The notes under the pieces are model-generated. The model searched no databases and had not been told where the DNA came from. It saw nothing but the letters and a program-made list of their open reading frames with translations. The translations under genes were made by a program, and so were the position numbers. A DNA stretch of 64,000 bases from a virus, in IMG/VR virus record IMGVR_UViG_3300020187_000012, positions 1 through 64,000 of that record, one strand, 5' to 3'. Shown here piece by piece: positions 38,382 through 49,076 of this stretch; within the stretch, counting starts at the first letter, position 1; each line of letters opens with the position of its first letter.

Positions 38382-40211
38382 ATGGCTGAATTTAAATTTT
38401 TACAAGCTGCTAGAGTTAAAGCGTCGCAAATCAAAATTGATGCGCAGAAATATATTAGTAGAGTTTATGGTAGGGCTGGTAATTTATTTACAGCTGCTTC
38501 GCCATTTGCACAAATCATTCAAGTAATGTCGGAACTTACTGAAATGATTTTCTATTATGTTGAAGATGCTACAGTTGAGCAAAACATAATGACCGCACAA
38601 CAGCCTGAATCAATTTATGGTTTAGCAAGACTTACAGGTCACGATCCTTCAAGGGGTCTTTCGGCTATTGGTGAAATTGAAGTAAGATGGAAAGCAGGTG
38701 CTCAAAATGATATTGCGGGTAGTGCACTTTATATAAATGCAAATAGTCAAATCCGTTCAGACTTGAATGGACTTCCTTATTTATTACGTACATCTAATGA
38801 CATTATAACATTAAGCTCTTCTGATTTTAACTATATTAAAATTCCAATTATACAAGGTACTTTAGAGTCACAAACGCTTACTGGAACTGGAGAAGCTTTT
38901 CAGACTTTTAATATTCAAACTGGTGGTACAACAGCACATGATGAAATTACAGTAGCCGTAAATGGTGAAGCTTGGACTAAACACGATTCATTATATGATA
39001 TGAGTGGTGACACTAAAGGGGTGGTTGTTAAAACTGGTATTCTTGGTGGTATTGATTTATTCTTTGGTAATGGTAACTTTGGTGTGATTCCAGGGAATGG
39101 TGCTATTATCACAGTTGATTATATTAAGAATAAAGGTGCAGCGGGTAACTTAGGTGAATCTAAGGATGTTACGTTTAGCTTTGTAGACAAAGGGTTTGAT
39201 GGTCAATCAAACGAATATGATCTTAATGAATTTGTTGAAATTAAAGTTACGTCTTCCCCTAAATTAGGTGCAAATCAAGAAAGTATTGAGTTTACTAGAA
39301 TGATTGCACCGTTACAATCTAAATCATTTGTGTTAGCAACTCCTGATAATTACTTACACTTTATGTCTAAGTTTAACATGTTCTCACACATTGAAGCTTA
39401 CAATACAGCTGAGGACCAATACTTAGATGACGATAACGTTATTTATATGTTCTTATTACCAGATGTTTCTAAAAAATTATCGTCAGCTGAAGATTACTTT
39501 TCAGTTTCACCTGAAGAGTTTGTATTCTCTCAAGATGAATTAAATGCATTTAGAACAGCTATTGAAAACTCAGGCCAGCAAATGGTTACTTCTGAAGTTT
39601 CTTTTGTTGAGCCAAAGCAAAGACTTTATTCAATGAATATTTCGGTTAGACATTTTGAAGGTTTTGACGAAGTACAATTGATGAATAATATTAGAGCAAA
39701 GATATCTGAATATCTTCTTAAGATTACAAGAAGAGATAGATTACCTAAGTCTGATATTGTTGCAATTATAGAAAACATTGATGGTATTGATTCCGTGAAC
39801 GTGCAGTTCCTATCAAAGTCTCAAGAGGATGCTCTTAGAGATGGGTCATACACAGTTACACAGACTACCATCACCCCACAAACTCCAGTGCTTGAAGATA
39901 TTGGTAACGGTAAAAACCGTATGATGTTCTTTAAGAAAACGGTCACGTCTAAAACAGTTACATTTGATAAAGCTGATGGAATACCTGTCGATGTTAGAGA
40001 ACAAGTTACAGGCCTTGATGCATATGGTGATATTATTTTAGGAAAAGAAGAAATGGCTTTATTTAGAGGTGGTTGGTCTGACAGAACAGGTGGTATCGTT
40101 GCAGATGAACCAAAGATTGGTCAAATGGCGTCTTTATCGGTTGCATTCTCACAACCTGTACCTAGAACTGTTTATACTAAACTACAAGCGGCAAACAGAA
40201 AAGCAATATAA
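38382..40211 (+). CDS. gp6-like baseplate wedge protein
   Basis: A 609-residue protein. Its position after gp25, its length (T4 gp6 is 660) and a baseplate-J-like core (residues about 330-480, with NMFSHIEAYNTAEDQYLDDDN and a MTVSEVSF-like strand, then ISEYLLKITRRDRLPKSDI) support the gp6 assignment. It forms the (gp6)2-gp7-type core of the wedge. Overlaps the next gene by one base. Confidence 0.78.
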   Translation: MAEFKFLQAARVKASQIKIDAQKYISRVYGRAGNLFTAASPFAQIIQVMSELTEMIFYYVEDATVEQNIMTAQQPESIYGLARLTGHDPSRGLSAIGEIEVRWKAGAQNDIAGSALYINANSQIRSDLNGLPYLLRTSNDIITLSSSDFNYIKIPIIQGTLESQTLTGTGEAFQTFNIQTGGTTAHDEITVAVNGEAWTKHDSLYDMSGDTKGVVVKTGILGGIDLFFGNGNFGVIPGNGAIITVDYIKNKGAAGNLGESKDVTFSFVDKGFDGQSNEYDLNEFVEIKVTSSPKLGANQESIEFTRMIAPLQSKSFVLATPDNYLHFMSKFNMFSHIEAYNTAEDQYLDDDNVIYMFLLPDVSKKLSSAEDYFSVSPEEFVFSQDELNAFRTAIENSGQQMVTSEVSFVEPKQRLYSMNISVRHFEGFDEVQLMNNIRAKISEYLLKITRRDRLPKSDIVAIIENIDGIDSVNVQFLSKSQEDALRDGSYTVTQTTITPQTPVLEDIGNGKNRMMFFKKTVTSKTVTFDKADGIPVDVREQVTGLDAYGDIILGKEEMALFRGGWSDRTGGIVADEPKIGQMASLSVAFSQPVPRTVYTKLQAANRKAI

Positions 40212-40480
40212 TGGGTTTATTTGACGGTTTATATAAGTATAAAATACAAAAGAAATATGATTTAGTAAAGTCGATGAACGACAAAAAACTAAATCAAGGG
40301 CGTGATTATTCAACTGATTTGTTGAAGAATTCATTATCTAAACATATTCAAAGAAACTCAACACTGAATACGTTTATTGAATTTATACAAGATACGTTTG
40401 TTGAAAATGTAAAAACGGTTTCTAAACTTAAAGTATGGAAAGCGTTTAGTGTTGATAAGGATAACTGGAGAATTAAATAA
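40211..40480 (+). CDS. small baseplate-associated protein
   Basis: An 89-residue basic helical protein (MGLFDGLYKYKIQKKYDLVK start). One-base overlaps on both sides place it in the wedge operon between the gp6-like and the large wedge proteins. No homology recognised. Confidence 0.6.
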   Translation: MGLFDGLYKYKIQKKYDLVKSMNDKKLNQGRDYSTDLLKNSLSKHIQRNSTLNTFIEFIQDTFVENVKTVSKLKVWKAFSVDKDNWRIK

Positions 40481-43152
40481 TGAAATACGCAGGTCTTAGA
40501 TTTTTTAATGGTAACAAGTCGGAGATTCAATTAGATTACGATGTAACTAATGAAATCTACACAGGGTCACTTCACTTAGATGAGGTGTCTACTGGTTTAT
40601 ATGAGACTGCTACAATCTTTTTATTAGAAGAAGCTATTAATCAATATGGTGCACCTATAATGGTTAAGCCTATTGCTAATACTGTAGGTTCTATGTTTAA
40701 GGTTGAATTTGTTAAAGACGATATGTCTTCAAATGATATCAATTTACTTAGTGCTTCAATGGAAGCTGACGGTGAAATTTATGTTAGTAAAGAAGATAAT
40801 CTTTTATTGGACCTTGAATCTAATGCTGTAATTACATCAACGTCTGACGGTATTCACACGGTTACAGGTGTTGCTTCTAAAGAGGCTGTTCAGTTTACTA
40901 TAGCATTACACTCTGATGTAGATGCAGGTCATTACAGGTACCTTAAAATATACGATGTAGCTAATAATCATGTAGTTGCAAATATTTATGTATACGGTGA
41001 GGCAGTTGGTGAAGATGAAAGGCTTGGTATCTTACTTTCTAACTTAGGTGCAACGCTTTCTACTAAAGACCAAAGCATTTTTAAAGAGCATGATATCAAT
41101 GAGGCCGGTACTGATTGGAAACTTATGAACAGAAAGCGTAAAGAGCTTTTACTTGAGTTGTCTAATATCAAACCATTCATTGGAACTTATAAAGCAATTA
41201 TTAATGCAATTAAATTCTTTGGTTATAACAACATTACTATTAAAGAATATTGGTTAATGATTGATGATCGTTCACCCATGTTTGGTAAAATGAAAGCTAT
41301 TGAGGTACCAAGTTCTAAAAAAGGATTTGTAAGTAAAAGGGCTAATGTTGCATTACCTTCATCTTCATATAAGAAAACATCTAGGTTTGGTTTATACTAT
41401 AAGTTAAATACACCAACTGGTACATTTGATGAATGGGACGAACCCGAGACTGAAGAAGTATTTGATTTTACACCTGAGGATGTCTTAATTAAATTATATG
41501 GCCTTAAGAATAAATTACAAAAAGAGTACTTACCACTACACGCTAGAATTGTTGATATTATTGGAGAGGGTGATTTCTTCTCTTCTTACAATACAAACTT
41601 TTGGAACAATCAAAATCCAATTACGGAAATTGTAGCAGGTATAGATGCTTCTATTAAAATTGAACAGGATAATCTTTTTATCGAAGACTTAACTAAAGTT
41701 TCAGATTTATTTACGGGACCATCACAAGACTTTTCTACTTTATCAATTGCTGATAAAGAAACATTATATAACGAGGTAACTGGGTTCTATGAAGATTATT
41801 ATAATTCCGATAGAAGTACGTTTTCATCTGACAATACTGATGTTGTTATTGGTGCACCCGTTCAATTAGAATGTACATCATTCCTTGAAACTTGGGACGA
41901 TGCTACATTTACTTGGGACGACGCCGGTACATCTATTAATTGGTTAAACTGGTGGAAGCAAAACATTTATGAACTTAAATGGTACATTACAGGTCCACGT
42001 AACTATTCACAAACTATTATTGGTGATGTTGATAATTACAGAAAGATTGTTTTAGCATTACCATACAGTGGAACATACAGCGTCGTCTTCGAACAGGTTG
42101 ATCTGTTTAATAACGTAATGACGGTTCGTGAACTTGATTCAATTGAAGTTAAAATGAAATCAGTTGAAGTATATGGAGTATACAGATGGAAAGATCAAAA
42201 CACATATAGTTGGGGTAAGTCAAACTTTAAATGGAGTAATGCCGGTGGTGATTGGGATTTCCCACAACAAAATAAAGATACTGTTGATGAAGAGATTGCA
42301 TCACTTTACTTATCACTTGATAGAGCTAATTATTTACATGACGAATCTAATGGTATTAACTTCTCTATGGTTAGAAGATATGCTGATAGTTCAACAACAA
42401 CAGGATATGCTGAAACTACAGGTCCTTACTTCTGGAGAAACTTAAAGCCACATACATGGAACGATGGTAAACACACATGGTGGGATTCAACGATTGTTGG
42501 CATGGACCAAACAGCTTCATTTAAGATTATAAAGGCAAAGGGTGGTGTAACAATGATTATAACTCATTTAGATGTCGCTACGAATGTTACATCTACTGGT
42601 GAATATACATTTACAAATACATTGTCTGATCCATTAGACTTGGCTGCATGGCAAACTGAGGTAGATGGCCTAAATAACTCAACTGATCCAATTATCAGTA
42701 AGTTTAACTATAACGGTATCTTTGAAGATATAGATAACGATGGCGCAGTTGATGAATGTAGAGGTATTCTAGCAGTAGGTAAAGCATACTCAAATAGATA
42801 TGACTTTGAAAGTGTTGAGTTTGATGTTTCAGTTGATGGTATTATTGAAGGTGAAACACACTATAAATCTAATAACCCAACATATAATGATCTTAGAATA
42901 GCTCAAGATCACGTAAATATTGAACTGTTAACACATATGACATTCTCGGCTGATAAGTCTAGGATGCCGGGTAAGTTATCTTATAATTGGAAACTTACAA
43001 ACAACAGCCAAAATGGCGACGATATATACTACAATAGTAAGTGGTTAACATACCTCTTTAATATAAAGGGTGATTACACTCTTGAGCTTGAGGTTCAGGA
43101 TGTTAACGGTAATACTAATAAGATAACTAAAAACGCTTTAACAATTAAATAA
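40480..43152 (+). CDS. large baseplate wedge protein (gp7-like position)
   Basis: An 890-residue protein in the position of T4 gp7. Features: a helical region (200-250, KRKELLLELSNIKPF), three tryptophan-rich repeats of the type W-x-x-x-x-F/Y-x-W (about 470-500, 560-590 and 645-670), and a C-terminal Ig/PKD-like domain ending YTLELEVQDVNGNTN. The repeated tryptophan motif is unusual. Function inferred from position only. Confidence 0.58.
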   Translation: MKYAGLRFFNGNKSEIQLDYDVTNEIYTGSLHLDEVSTGLYETATIFLLEEAINQYGAPIMVKPIANTVGSMFKVEFVKDDMSSNDINLLSASMEADGEIYVSKEDNLLLDLESNAVITSTSDGIHTVTGVASKEAVQFTIALHSDVDAGHYRYLKIYDVANNHVVANIYVYGEAVGEDERLGILLSNLGATLSTKDQSIFKEHDINEAGTDWKLMNRKRKELLLELSNIKPFIGTYKAIINAIKFFGYNNITIKEYWLMIDDRSPMFGKMKAIEVPSSKKGFVSKRANVALPSSSYKKTSRFGLYYKLNTPTGTFDEWDEPETEEVFDFTPEDVLIKLYGLKNKLQKEYLPLHARIVDIIGEGDFFSSYNTNFWNNQNPITEIVAGIDASIKIEQDNLFIEDLTKVSDLFTGPSQDFSTLSIADKETLYNEVTGFYEDYYNSDRSTFSSDNTDVVIGAPVQLECTSFLETWDDATFTWDDAGTSINWLNWWKQNIYELKWYITGPRNYSQTIIGDVDNYRKIVLALPYSGTYSVVFEQVDLFNNVMTVRELDSIEVKMKSVEVYGVYRWKDQNTYSWGKSNFKWSNAGGDWDFPQQNKDTVDEEIASLYLSLDRANYLHDESNGINFSMVRRYADSSTTTGYAETTGPYFWRNLKPHTWNDGKHTWWDSTIVGMDQTASFKIIKAKGGVTMIITHLDVATNVTSTGEYTFTNTLSDPLDLAAWQTEVDGLNNSTDPIISKFNYNGIFEDIDNDGAVDECRGILAVGKAYSNRYDFESVEFDVSVDGIIEGETHYKSNNPTYNDLRIAQDHVNIELLTHMTFSADKSRMPGKLSYNWKLTNNSQNGDDIYYNSKWLTYLFNIKGDYTLELEVQDVNGNTNKITKNALTIK

Positions 43153-43163
43153 AAACATAAAAA

Positions 43164-43721
43164 ATGGCAACCATTACAACAATTCAAGGTACGGACAGCC
43201 TTTCTGCTTCTAGACAAACACTTAATGACAACTTTTCAGCTATTGCAACTGATCTGAATGACATTGATGCTTTATTAAGTATTAACAATAGTACACTAGA
43301 TGTAACGTCTGCGACTATTGCTTCTGCAGCTATTGGTGGTAGTACTATTGCAACAACCGGTAATACTTTTGTAGCTAATTCTCAATTTGATGGCAAAGTA
43401 ACGCTTAACGGCGGTATTGTGTATGATACTGAAACAATAGGTGTGACAGGAATGCCAGACGCACTTGCATTTCAAAGTTCAACTTACATAATTGATTCAT
43501 CAGCGACACCTACAATTAATTTAAAAGCTGCAACAGACGGTCAAGAAATTACACTAATAGCATTTGGTGGCGCTGTTACTATTTCTAATGCAACTGACGT
43601 TGCAGGTGTGACAGCATCAATAAATATCTTACAAAACGGTACATTAACACTTAGATACATTAATACAGGTTCAACATCTAGCTGGTATATTATCAGCTCA
43701 TTCAACACATCAATTGTATAA
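43164..43721 (+). CDS. tail fibre/baseplate-associated protein
   Basis: A 185-residue beta-rich, Thr/Ser/Ala-rich protein. The N-terminus (GTDSLSASRQTLNDNFSAI) carries the D-S-x-x-x-S-R-x-x-x-N-x-NF motif often found at the head of fibre or decoration proteins in these phages; the rest looks like a trimeric fibre repeat. No chaperone domain. Confidence 0.55.
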   Translation: MATITTIQGTDSLSASRQTLNDNFSAIATDLNDIDALLSINNSTLDVTSATIASAAIGGSTIATTGNTFVANSQFDGKVTLNGGIVYDTETIGVTGMPDALAFQSSTYIIDSSATPTINLKAATDGQEITLIAFGGAVTISNATDVAGVTASINILQNGTLTLRYINTGSTSSWYIISSFNTSIV

Positions 43722-43741
43722 TAAAAAGATTTAAAAATTAA

Positions 43742-45625
43742 ATGGCTACACCATTAGTAAGAACTGTTCAAGATCAGGGTGGTACAATGTACACCTTTGC
43801 ATCAGCTGCTAGAGATTTAACTAGAGCACAGGGAGACCCAGACTTAAAGTTTGAGTTTTCTCATTATGCACTATTAGACCTACCAGAAGTAAATTCAAGT
43901 GCAACACGTAATTCTTTCAAATGGGATAGACTATATGAGGGTGCCGCATCATGGACTCCAAGTATTGATGATAATCAAAACTGGGCAACCGCGTTTCAAA
44001 ATTATGCACTTAACCTAGAAGAAATCATTAGAAATGATGATGACTTTGATCCTGTAATTTATCAAAGTGATGCCGAAAGACTTTTCTTTAAATTTCTATC
44101 AACAGTTGATGTTTTAAGAACTAGAACAGCAACATCTACTGAAGCTGTTTCATCTATCGGTAGATATACTGAACTAGATGACACAGCGGGTACCGGTGCT
44201 GATTATGAAAAAGTAATTAAATATGTTGGTACTGTTGATGTTATCAATGATAAAAATTACTCGGCAAACACATATCAAGAGGTATTTGTAAATGTACCTT
44301 CATCTGTTGGTTATACGCCAACCGTATTATTAAAAGAAGATACTTACAATACAACTAGTTTAACATTAACACCGGGTGGTACGATTGAAGGTAGATCAAC
44401 ACACCCTACTGGTTTAAGTATTGCATCACTACATGATATTGATGGTGTTAATCCAGTATATGATATTAATACAAATACAGCACCTGCGGTTGGTATTGAT
44501 TTTGATGAAGCAAACTACTATGCTGTAAATATTGACTCATCAATTAATACATTACATGACCTTTCACAAAAAGGTGGTAACTTTAAGTTTAACGCGGTAC
44601 TTGTTTACTATGATTTATATTCACAGTCAAATCCAGGTAACAGAGCTACAAACTTATATGGTGTTCTTTTATTAGACAACTTTACTGATGGTAATATTAG
44701 AGAGCTTATTAAGTATAAGCCAAACGCAATTACTGGTTTAAATGGTAATGCGTTCTCTTTAAAGCTAAACCTTAAATACAATACGTCTCTTGACAATGTT
44801 GGTGTTGAAAATACAATCAATGACTTTACAACATTCTCAATGGATCTTTTCTTTGATACAACTACTGTATTAGAGAATGCTACAAAACTATTACTACAAG
44901 CAAATTCAAGATATGACGGTATTGCTGATAGGTTAGATATCATGGAGAACATGATTCTATCTTCTGAGGATGCTCAAGAAATGTCTAATACAATAGCGGA
45001 CCTTGAAACACAAATACAAAATGCATCTTTAAATTACGCTGATGAAGCTTCACTGCTTGATATGATTACTGATATCAATAGAAGACTTAACAGTATTATT
45101 AATGGTACTATACCAACAGAAGTTCAATACAATACAAACGTTATCTTTGATGGCTTGGGTACTAAAGTTGATAAATCAACGCCTAATAAAATCAAAATCA
45201 ATAATGACGTTCAGGGTTACAGATTATTAAACATGCTTGAATGGAATAATGTTAATTTAGAATCAGGTAATAAACTAGTTGAATATGACGCATCTAATGC
45301 TTCAGCAACTGGCATTTACGTTAGACTTAAAGCATTTGAAAATATGGTAAGAGTGCCATTATCAAACGGAGTAGCTAATAATAATATAAATATATACATA
45401 GATGATAGTACGACATCATGGAAAGACGGTCAATCACTTAAGTTGGTTTTTGATAATACTCTAGACATGAACGACTATAACATCGTTTTTTATACAAACA
45501 AAAACAATGGTTGGAAACAGATTAAGCAAATTGCTAATACTGAACTAAGAGGTGGTAAACCTTACATTGAGCTTGTGTGTACAAACCAAGTAACATTAAC
45601 GTTCGTAGCAGACGTATTAAGATAA
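43742..45625 (+). CDS. tail/baseplate structural protein
   Basis: A 627-residue protein. N-terminal half beta-rich; residues about 400-450 form a coiled coil (DRLDIMENMILSSEDAQEM, then ADLETQIQNASLN); the C-terminus is a beta domain. Likely part of the baseplate periphery or a fibre base. One nucleotide separates it from the next gene. Confidence 0.55.
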   Translation: MATPLVRTVQDQGGTMYTFASAARDLTRAQGDPDLKFEFSHYALLDLPEVNSSATRNSFKWDRLYEGAASWTPSIDDNQNWATAFQNYALNLEEIIRNDDDFDPVIYQSDAERLFFKFLSTVDVLRTRTATSTEAVSSIGRYTELDDTAGTGADYEKVIKYVGTVDVINDKNYSANTYQEVFVNVPSSVGYTPTVLLKEDTYNTTSLTLTPGGTIEGRSTHPTGLSIASLHDIDGVNPVYDINTNTAPAVGIDFDEANYYAVNIDSSINTLHDLSQKGGNFKFNAVLVYYDLYSQSNPGNRATNLYGVLLLDNFTDGNIRELIKYKPNAITGLNGNAFSLKLNLKYNTSLDNVGVENTINDFTTFSMDLFFDTTTVLENATKLLLQANSRYDGIADRLDIMENMILSSEDAQEMSNTIADLETQIQNASLNYADEASLLDMITDINRRLNSIINGTIPTEVQYNTNVIFDGLGTKVDKSTPNKIKINNDVQGYRLLNMLEWNNVNLESGNKLVEYDASNASATGIYVRLKAFENMVRVPLSNGVANNNINIYIDDSTTSWKDGQSLKLVFDNTLDMNDYNIVFYTNKNNGWKQIKQIANTELRGGKPYIELVCTNQVTLTFVADVLR

Positions 45626-45626
45626 G

Positions 45627-48600
45627 ATGGCAAATAATAGTATATCACAAATTATCAGACAGTTTCTGGAAATGAACCAGAACTCTATAGAAAACTTTGA
45701 AAAGATTTCTGAGGCAATAACAACTGATAAAAAGACGGTTTCATTAGACCTATTTGACGAGCAAGGTAACCTTAAGACGGTTCAAGTGCCTGCGTTTGGT
45801 TATTTGAAAAGAGAGATTGAAAGACTAGATACAAACTTTAAGTCTTTATCTGGACTTTCGTCAGGTGATGCTACTGTTAAAATGCCAGATGGCACATTTA
45901 GACAAATTACTAAATCTAAATTAAAGACACCTGCAAAGTCTGTAACTTCAATTTCAGCGCCGACTACTTTTGTTACTAAAACAAATAACTTTTTTGAATC
46001 ATTCCTAAACCCACTACTTCAAGTTCAACTTGATGTAAACGGTCAAGTGCCAACTAACACTGAAAAGATTAAATTAGCAAGGTACATCATTGATTCTAAT
46101 GACGCTAACTCTGTAGACTGGTTCGATACTAACATTAAAGGTACGGACACGTTAGATGTTAATCAAATGCTTTCTGACTTTGCCACAAACAACATTAGAT
46201 ATGTTGTTGATGAAGAAGTTATTGACGCTCCGGTTAGGTCGTCACAATACAATGGCGGGTTTGACGTTTCTAAAATTAGAACAACTCAAAGAAATATTAC
46301 AGTTGATGGTGTTACTCAAACTAAAACAATAAAACTTTATACGGTTAATACTTTTAGTTATAACGATGCTGAAAAAACAATGACTGAAACAGAGTCATTA
46401 AAAGTAGGTGACGAAGTATTAGTTAACTCTGGTAACAACTCAACTAAATATAGAGTCGTTTCTTTAAATGCAGATACACTTGAGGTTGAGCTACTTCTAT
46501 TAGAGGGTTATGAATCTGTAAAGGTTGGCCTTAATCAATTAAAGATATACAAGGGTAAAGAAGCATATGATGCGATTGATATTGCTGTAGGCTTTGACGA
46601 AAGAATGGTTGCATTCATTAAGCCGGTTGATGCTGAATCAAACCTAGAAGCTGAACAATGGTCACCGGGTACTGCTTTTTATACAAATGATTTAATCATT
46701 ACTAGAGAAGATGGTGAAGTTCAAACTTTAGCTAATTTCTATAAAGATGAGGTTGCTGATTTTGGTCAAATGATTAAAGCACTTAAAGAAGATTCAATAC
46801 CACCTTCAACATTAGGTGTTACGCCAGATGCACCAACTCTAGAGCCAAGTAATTTCAAGGTAACACAGGTTAATACACACCTTACTGAAAGTGAAACATT
46901 CAATAGAATCAAATCACTTAATGCTAATAAGGTTTCAGCAGAAAGTTCAATTAAAAGATTTGATGAAGATATTACATCTAAAAAAGCGGCGATTGCTACT
47001 AAAAAATATTCGTCGACTGTAGAAAAAGATAGAGATAGTAATGAGCTTATAAACTTAATTAATCAAAGAACTACAGACTCAAATCTGTATACTTCATTGG
47101 TTAGTGAGATTAAAACTATTGCTGAAACAACAAATATAAGTAATATTGCACCTAAATATAGGGTAAGAGGTTTCTGGAATATTCCTGATGCTAAATTAGC
47201 TGCAGATACTTTACCACAAAAAATTGTTCAATTTAAAGTTCAATACAGGTACTTATCAACTGATGGTACACCTGCTAAATCTGAACAAATAGAATTAGGT
47301 ACTGATGGTGTTACAGGTTCATTCTCAAATTGGACTGAAGTTGCCGGTAAGGTAAGAAAAAGATCAAAAGACCCAGTAACTGGTAAATACTTTTGGGAAG
47401 CTGAAAATGTTGAAAACAGCCAAGAGATTAATATTAATCAACTTAACATACCTATTCAATCTGGTGAAACTGTTGAGTTTAGAGTTAAATCTATTTCTGA
47501 GGCTGGTTGGCCATCAAATCCATTAGAATCAGAATGGTCTAAAATTGTAAGGGTACCATTCCCTAATGGTTTAGTGTCAACTAATTCAGTCGTTAACTTA
47601 GTTGATTCAAATACATCTGAGGTTGCTAAGGTTAAACTTATAGAGGAATTACAAAGTGTTGGTATATACAAACACGTAAATGATTCTTTTTCGGTTGGCG
47701 ACAAATATTTTGCACACACAGCCACTACTATAACATCTGGTTTTGTAACTGATGAACAAGTGCCTATTTCTATTTATGATAAGCTTCTTGCCATGCAATT
47801 AGAGATTGATACGTTAAAAGCTAAAATTGAGACAATACTGGGTGAACTAGTTGTAAAACTTCAAAAAGAAGATGGCACAACTGAAACACTTCAAAATAAT
47901 ACGGTTAAGTCAATCTTTGCAGGATACTATACTGATGAAGTTTCAAACCTAGATGTTAAGAAAGGTCATATTGTAACTAAAACTTTCAAACTAATACTTG
48001 AAAATTCTCAAGCAACACCACTGGAGCTTGTGTCTAGAATTAGCGGTGATAGAAATAAAGTAGCATACAACTCATCAGATAGTACAAATAACGGTTTTGG
48101 TGTTGCACCAAATGCTGTGGCAGATGCTTTTATCGCTAGTGATACATATTATAAAATTAATGGTAAATATGATTTAGTACCTACATTATATCAAAATACA
48201 ACATCTGCAGATTTAACACAAACGTATTTTAATGAAGCGCCATACCAATCCGGCCAACTAAGAGGTCAGTATGCGTATTCTAGATTTAAAAACATTGCTA
48301 ATGATACTGAATTATATGTAACTAATGATATTAATACGAGTAATGATTCTGGTGAATTAATTTATGAGTATTCAATTCCGGAATTAGACGATTACGGTAT
48401 TATGGGTCCTGATCCAGTTGGTTACATATTTAAAGGTACTTGGAGTAATCCGTCAGCTAATGTGTATATACCTGAAGCTGGTTATACTAATGGTTTTGAT
48501 GCCTCCATTATTGATTATAACAATAGTGTGCTTTTACATATTGATCATCCTGAATTAAATAAACACAATGGCGCTTATTCAGATGTTAAATCAACAATAG

Positions 48601-49028
48601 CGCATGCTAAAACATTAAATGTTAACGGTCAACAAACTGCATATTATTATGATGCGGGATTACAAAGAACTGTTAAAATGGCCTTTGAACCAAATGACCA
48701 GTATTTATTAGGTGGTAATTCATGTGGTGCTTACTTATTTATGTCACCGTTATCGATTGACCAATTAAGGGTTGATGCTGATAATACATCCGGTAAATAT
48801 ATTATTGGCATGGGTAGTGGTAATGGTGTTTCTATTGATATTAGTTTCCAGTATAGAATGACGGATTATTCTGGTAGCTCCGTTTCAGGTGTTGGTTATA
48901 TAGGTGGAAATAAAGATGGTTTATACAGTAACTTAACTTATTCCAAAAGAATTGGTATTGATATACTTGACAGTTATGATAATCAATTTTCAATTGACTT
49001 AGAAGTCTTTGCAAAGTATAAGCCTTAA
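45627..49028 (+). CDS. large tail protein with fibronectin-III-like domain
   Basis: A 1133-residue protein. An N-terminal helical segment and a Ser/Thr-rich region are followed by a coiled-coil (about 430-510), a fibronectin-III-like domain (about 530-660, with VQFKVQYRYLSTDG and VEFRVKSISEAGWPSN), a second helix pair and a large beta-rich C-terminus. Long fibre or baseplate-periphery protein by size and position. No enzymatic motif seen. Confidence 0.6.
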   Translation: MANNSISQIIRQFLEMNQNSIENFEKISEAITTDKKTVSLDLFDEQGNLKTVQVPAFGYLKREIERLDTNFKSLSGLSSGDATVKMPDGTFRQITKSKLKTPAKSVTSISAPTTFVTKTNNFFESFLNPLLQVQLDVNGQVPTNTEKIKLARYIIDSNDANSVDWFDTNIKGTDTLDVNQMLSDFATNNIRYVVDEEVIDAPVRSSQYNGGFDVSKIRTTQRNITVDGVTQTKTIKLYTVNTFSYNDAEKTMTETESLKVGDEVLVNSGNNSTKYRVVSLNADTLEVELLLLEGYESVKVGLNQLKIYKGKEAYDAIDIAVGFDERMVAFIKPVDAESNLEAEQWSPGTAFYTNDLIITREDGEVQTLANFYKDEVADFGQMIKALKEDSIPPSTLGVTPDAPTLEPSNFKVTQVNTHLTESETFNRIKSLNANKVSAESSIKRFDEDITSKKAAIATKKYSSTVEKDRDSNELINLINQRTTDSNLYTSLVSEIKTIAETTNISNIAPKYRVRGFWNIPDAKLAADTLPQKIVQFKVQYRYLSTDGTPAKSEQIELGTDGVTGSFSNWTEVAGKVRKRSKDPVTGKYFWEAENVENSQEININQLNIPIQSGETVEFRVKSISEAGWPSNPLESEWSKIVRVPFPNGLVSTNSVVNLVDSNTSEVAKVKLIEELQSVGIYKHVNDSFSVGDKYFAHTATTITSGFVTDEQVPISIYDKLLAMQLEIDTLKAKIETILGELVVKLQKEDGTTETLQNNTVKSIFAGYYTDEVSNLDVKKGHIVTKTFKLILENSQATPLELVSRISGDRNKVAYNSSDSTNNGFGVAPNAVADAFIASDTYYKINGKYDLVPTLYQNTTSADLTQTYFNEAPYQSGQLRGQYAYSRFKNIANDTELYVTNDINTSNDSGELIYEYSIPELDDYGIMGPDPVGYIFKGTWSNPSANVYIPEAGYTNGFDASIIDYNNSVLLHIDHPELNKHNGAYSDVKSTIAHAKTLNVNGQQTAYYYDAGLQRTVKMAFEPNDQYLLGGNSCGAYLFMSPLSIDQLRVDADNTSGKYIIGMGSGNGVSIDISFQYRMTDYSGSSVSGVGYIGGNKDGLYSNLTYSKRIGIDILDSYDNQFSIDLEVFAKYKP

Positions 49029-49037
49029 ATTATTCTA

Positions 49038-49046
49038 GATATATAA
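49038..49046 (+). promoter_or_regulatory. GATATATAA late-boundary motif
   Basis: Exact motif 9 nt after the preceding stop and 30 nt before the 1485-residue gene, the best spacing for a late promoter. Confidence 0.5.
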
Positions 49047-49076
49047 GTCAAGTACTTATAAATATATCATAGATTA

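Noticed and set aside
42164-42445. Out-of-frame ORF inside the 890-residue wedge gene
   Set aside because: It lies wholly within a long coherent structural gene and has low-complexity Ile/Leu/Lys composition typical of shadow frames.
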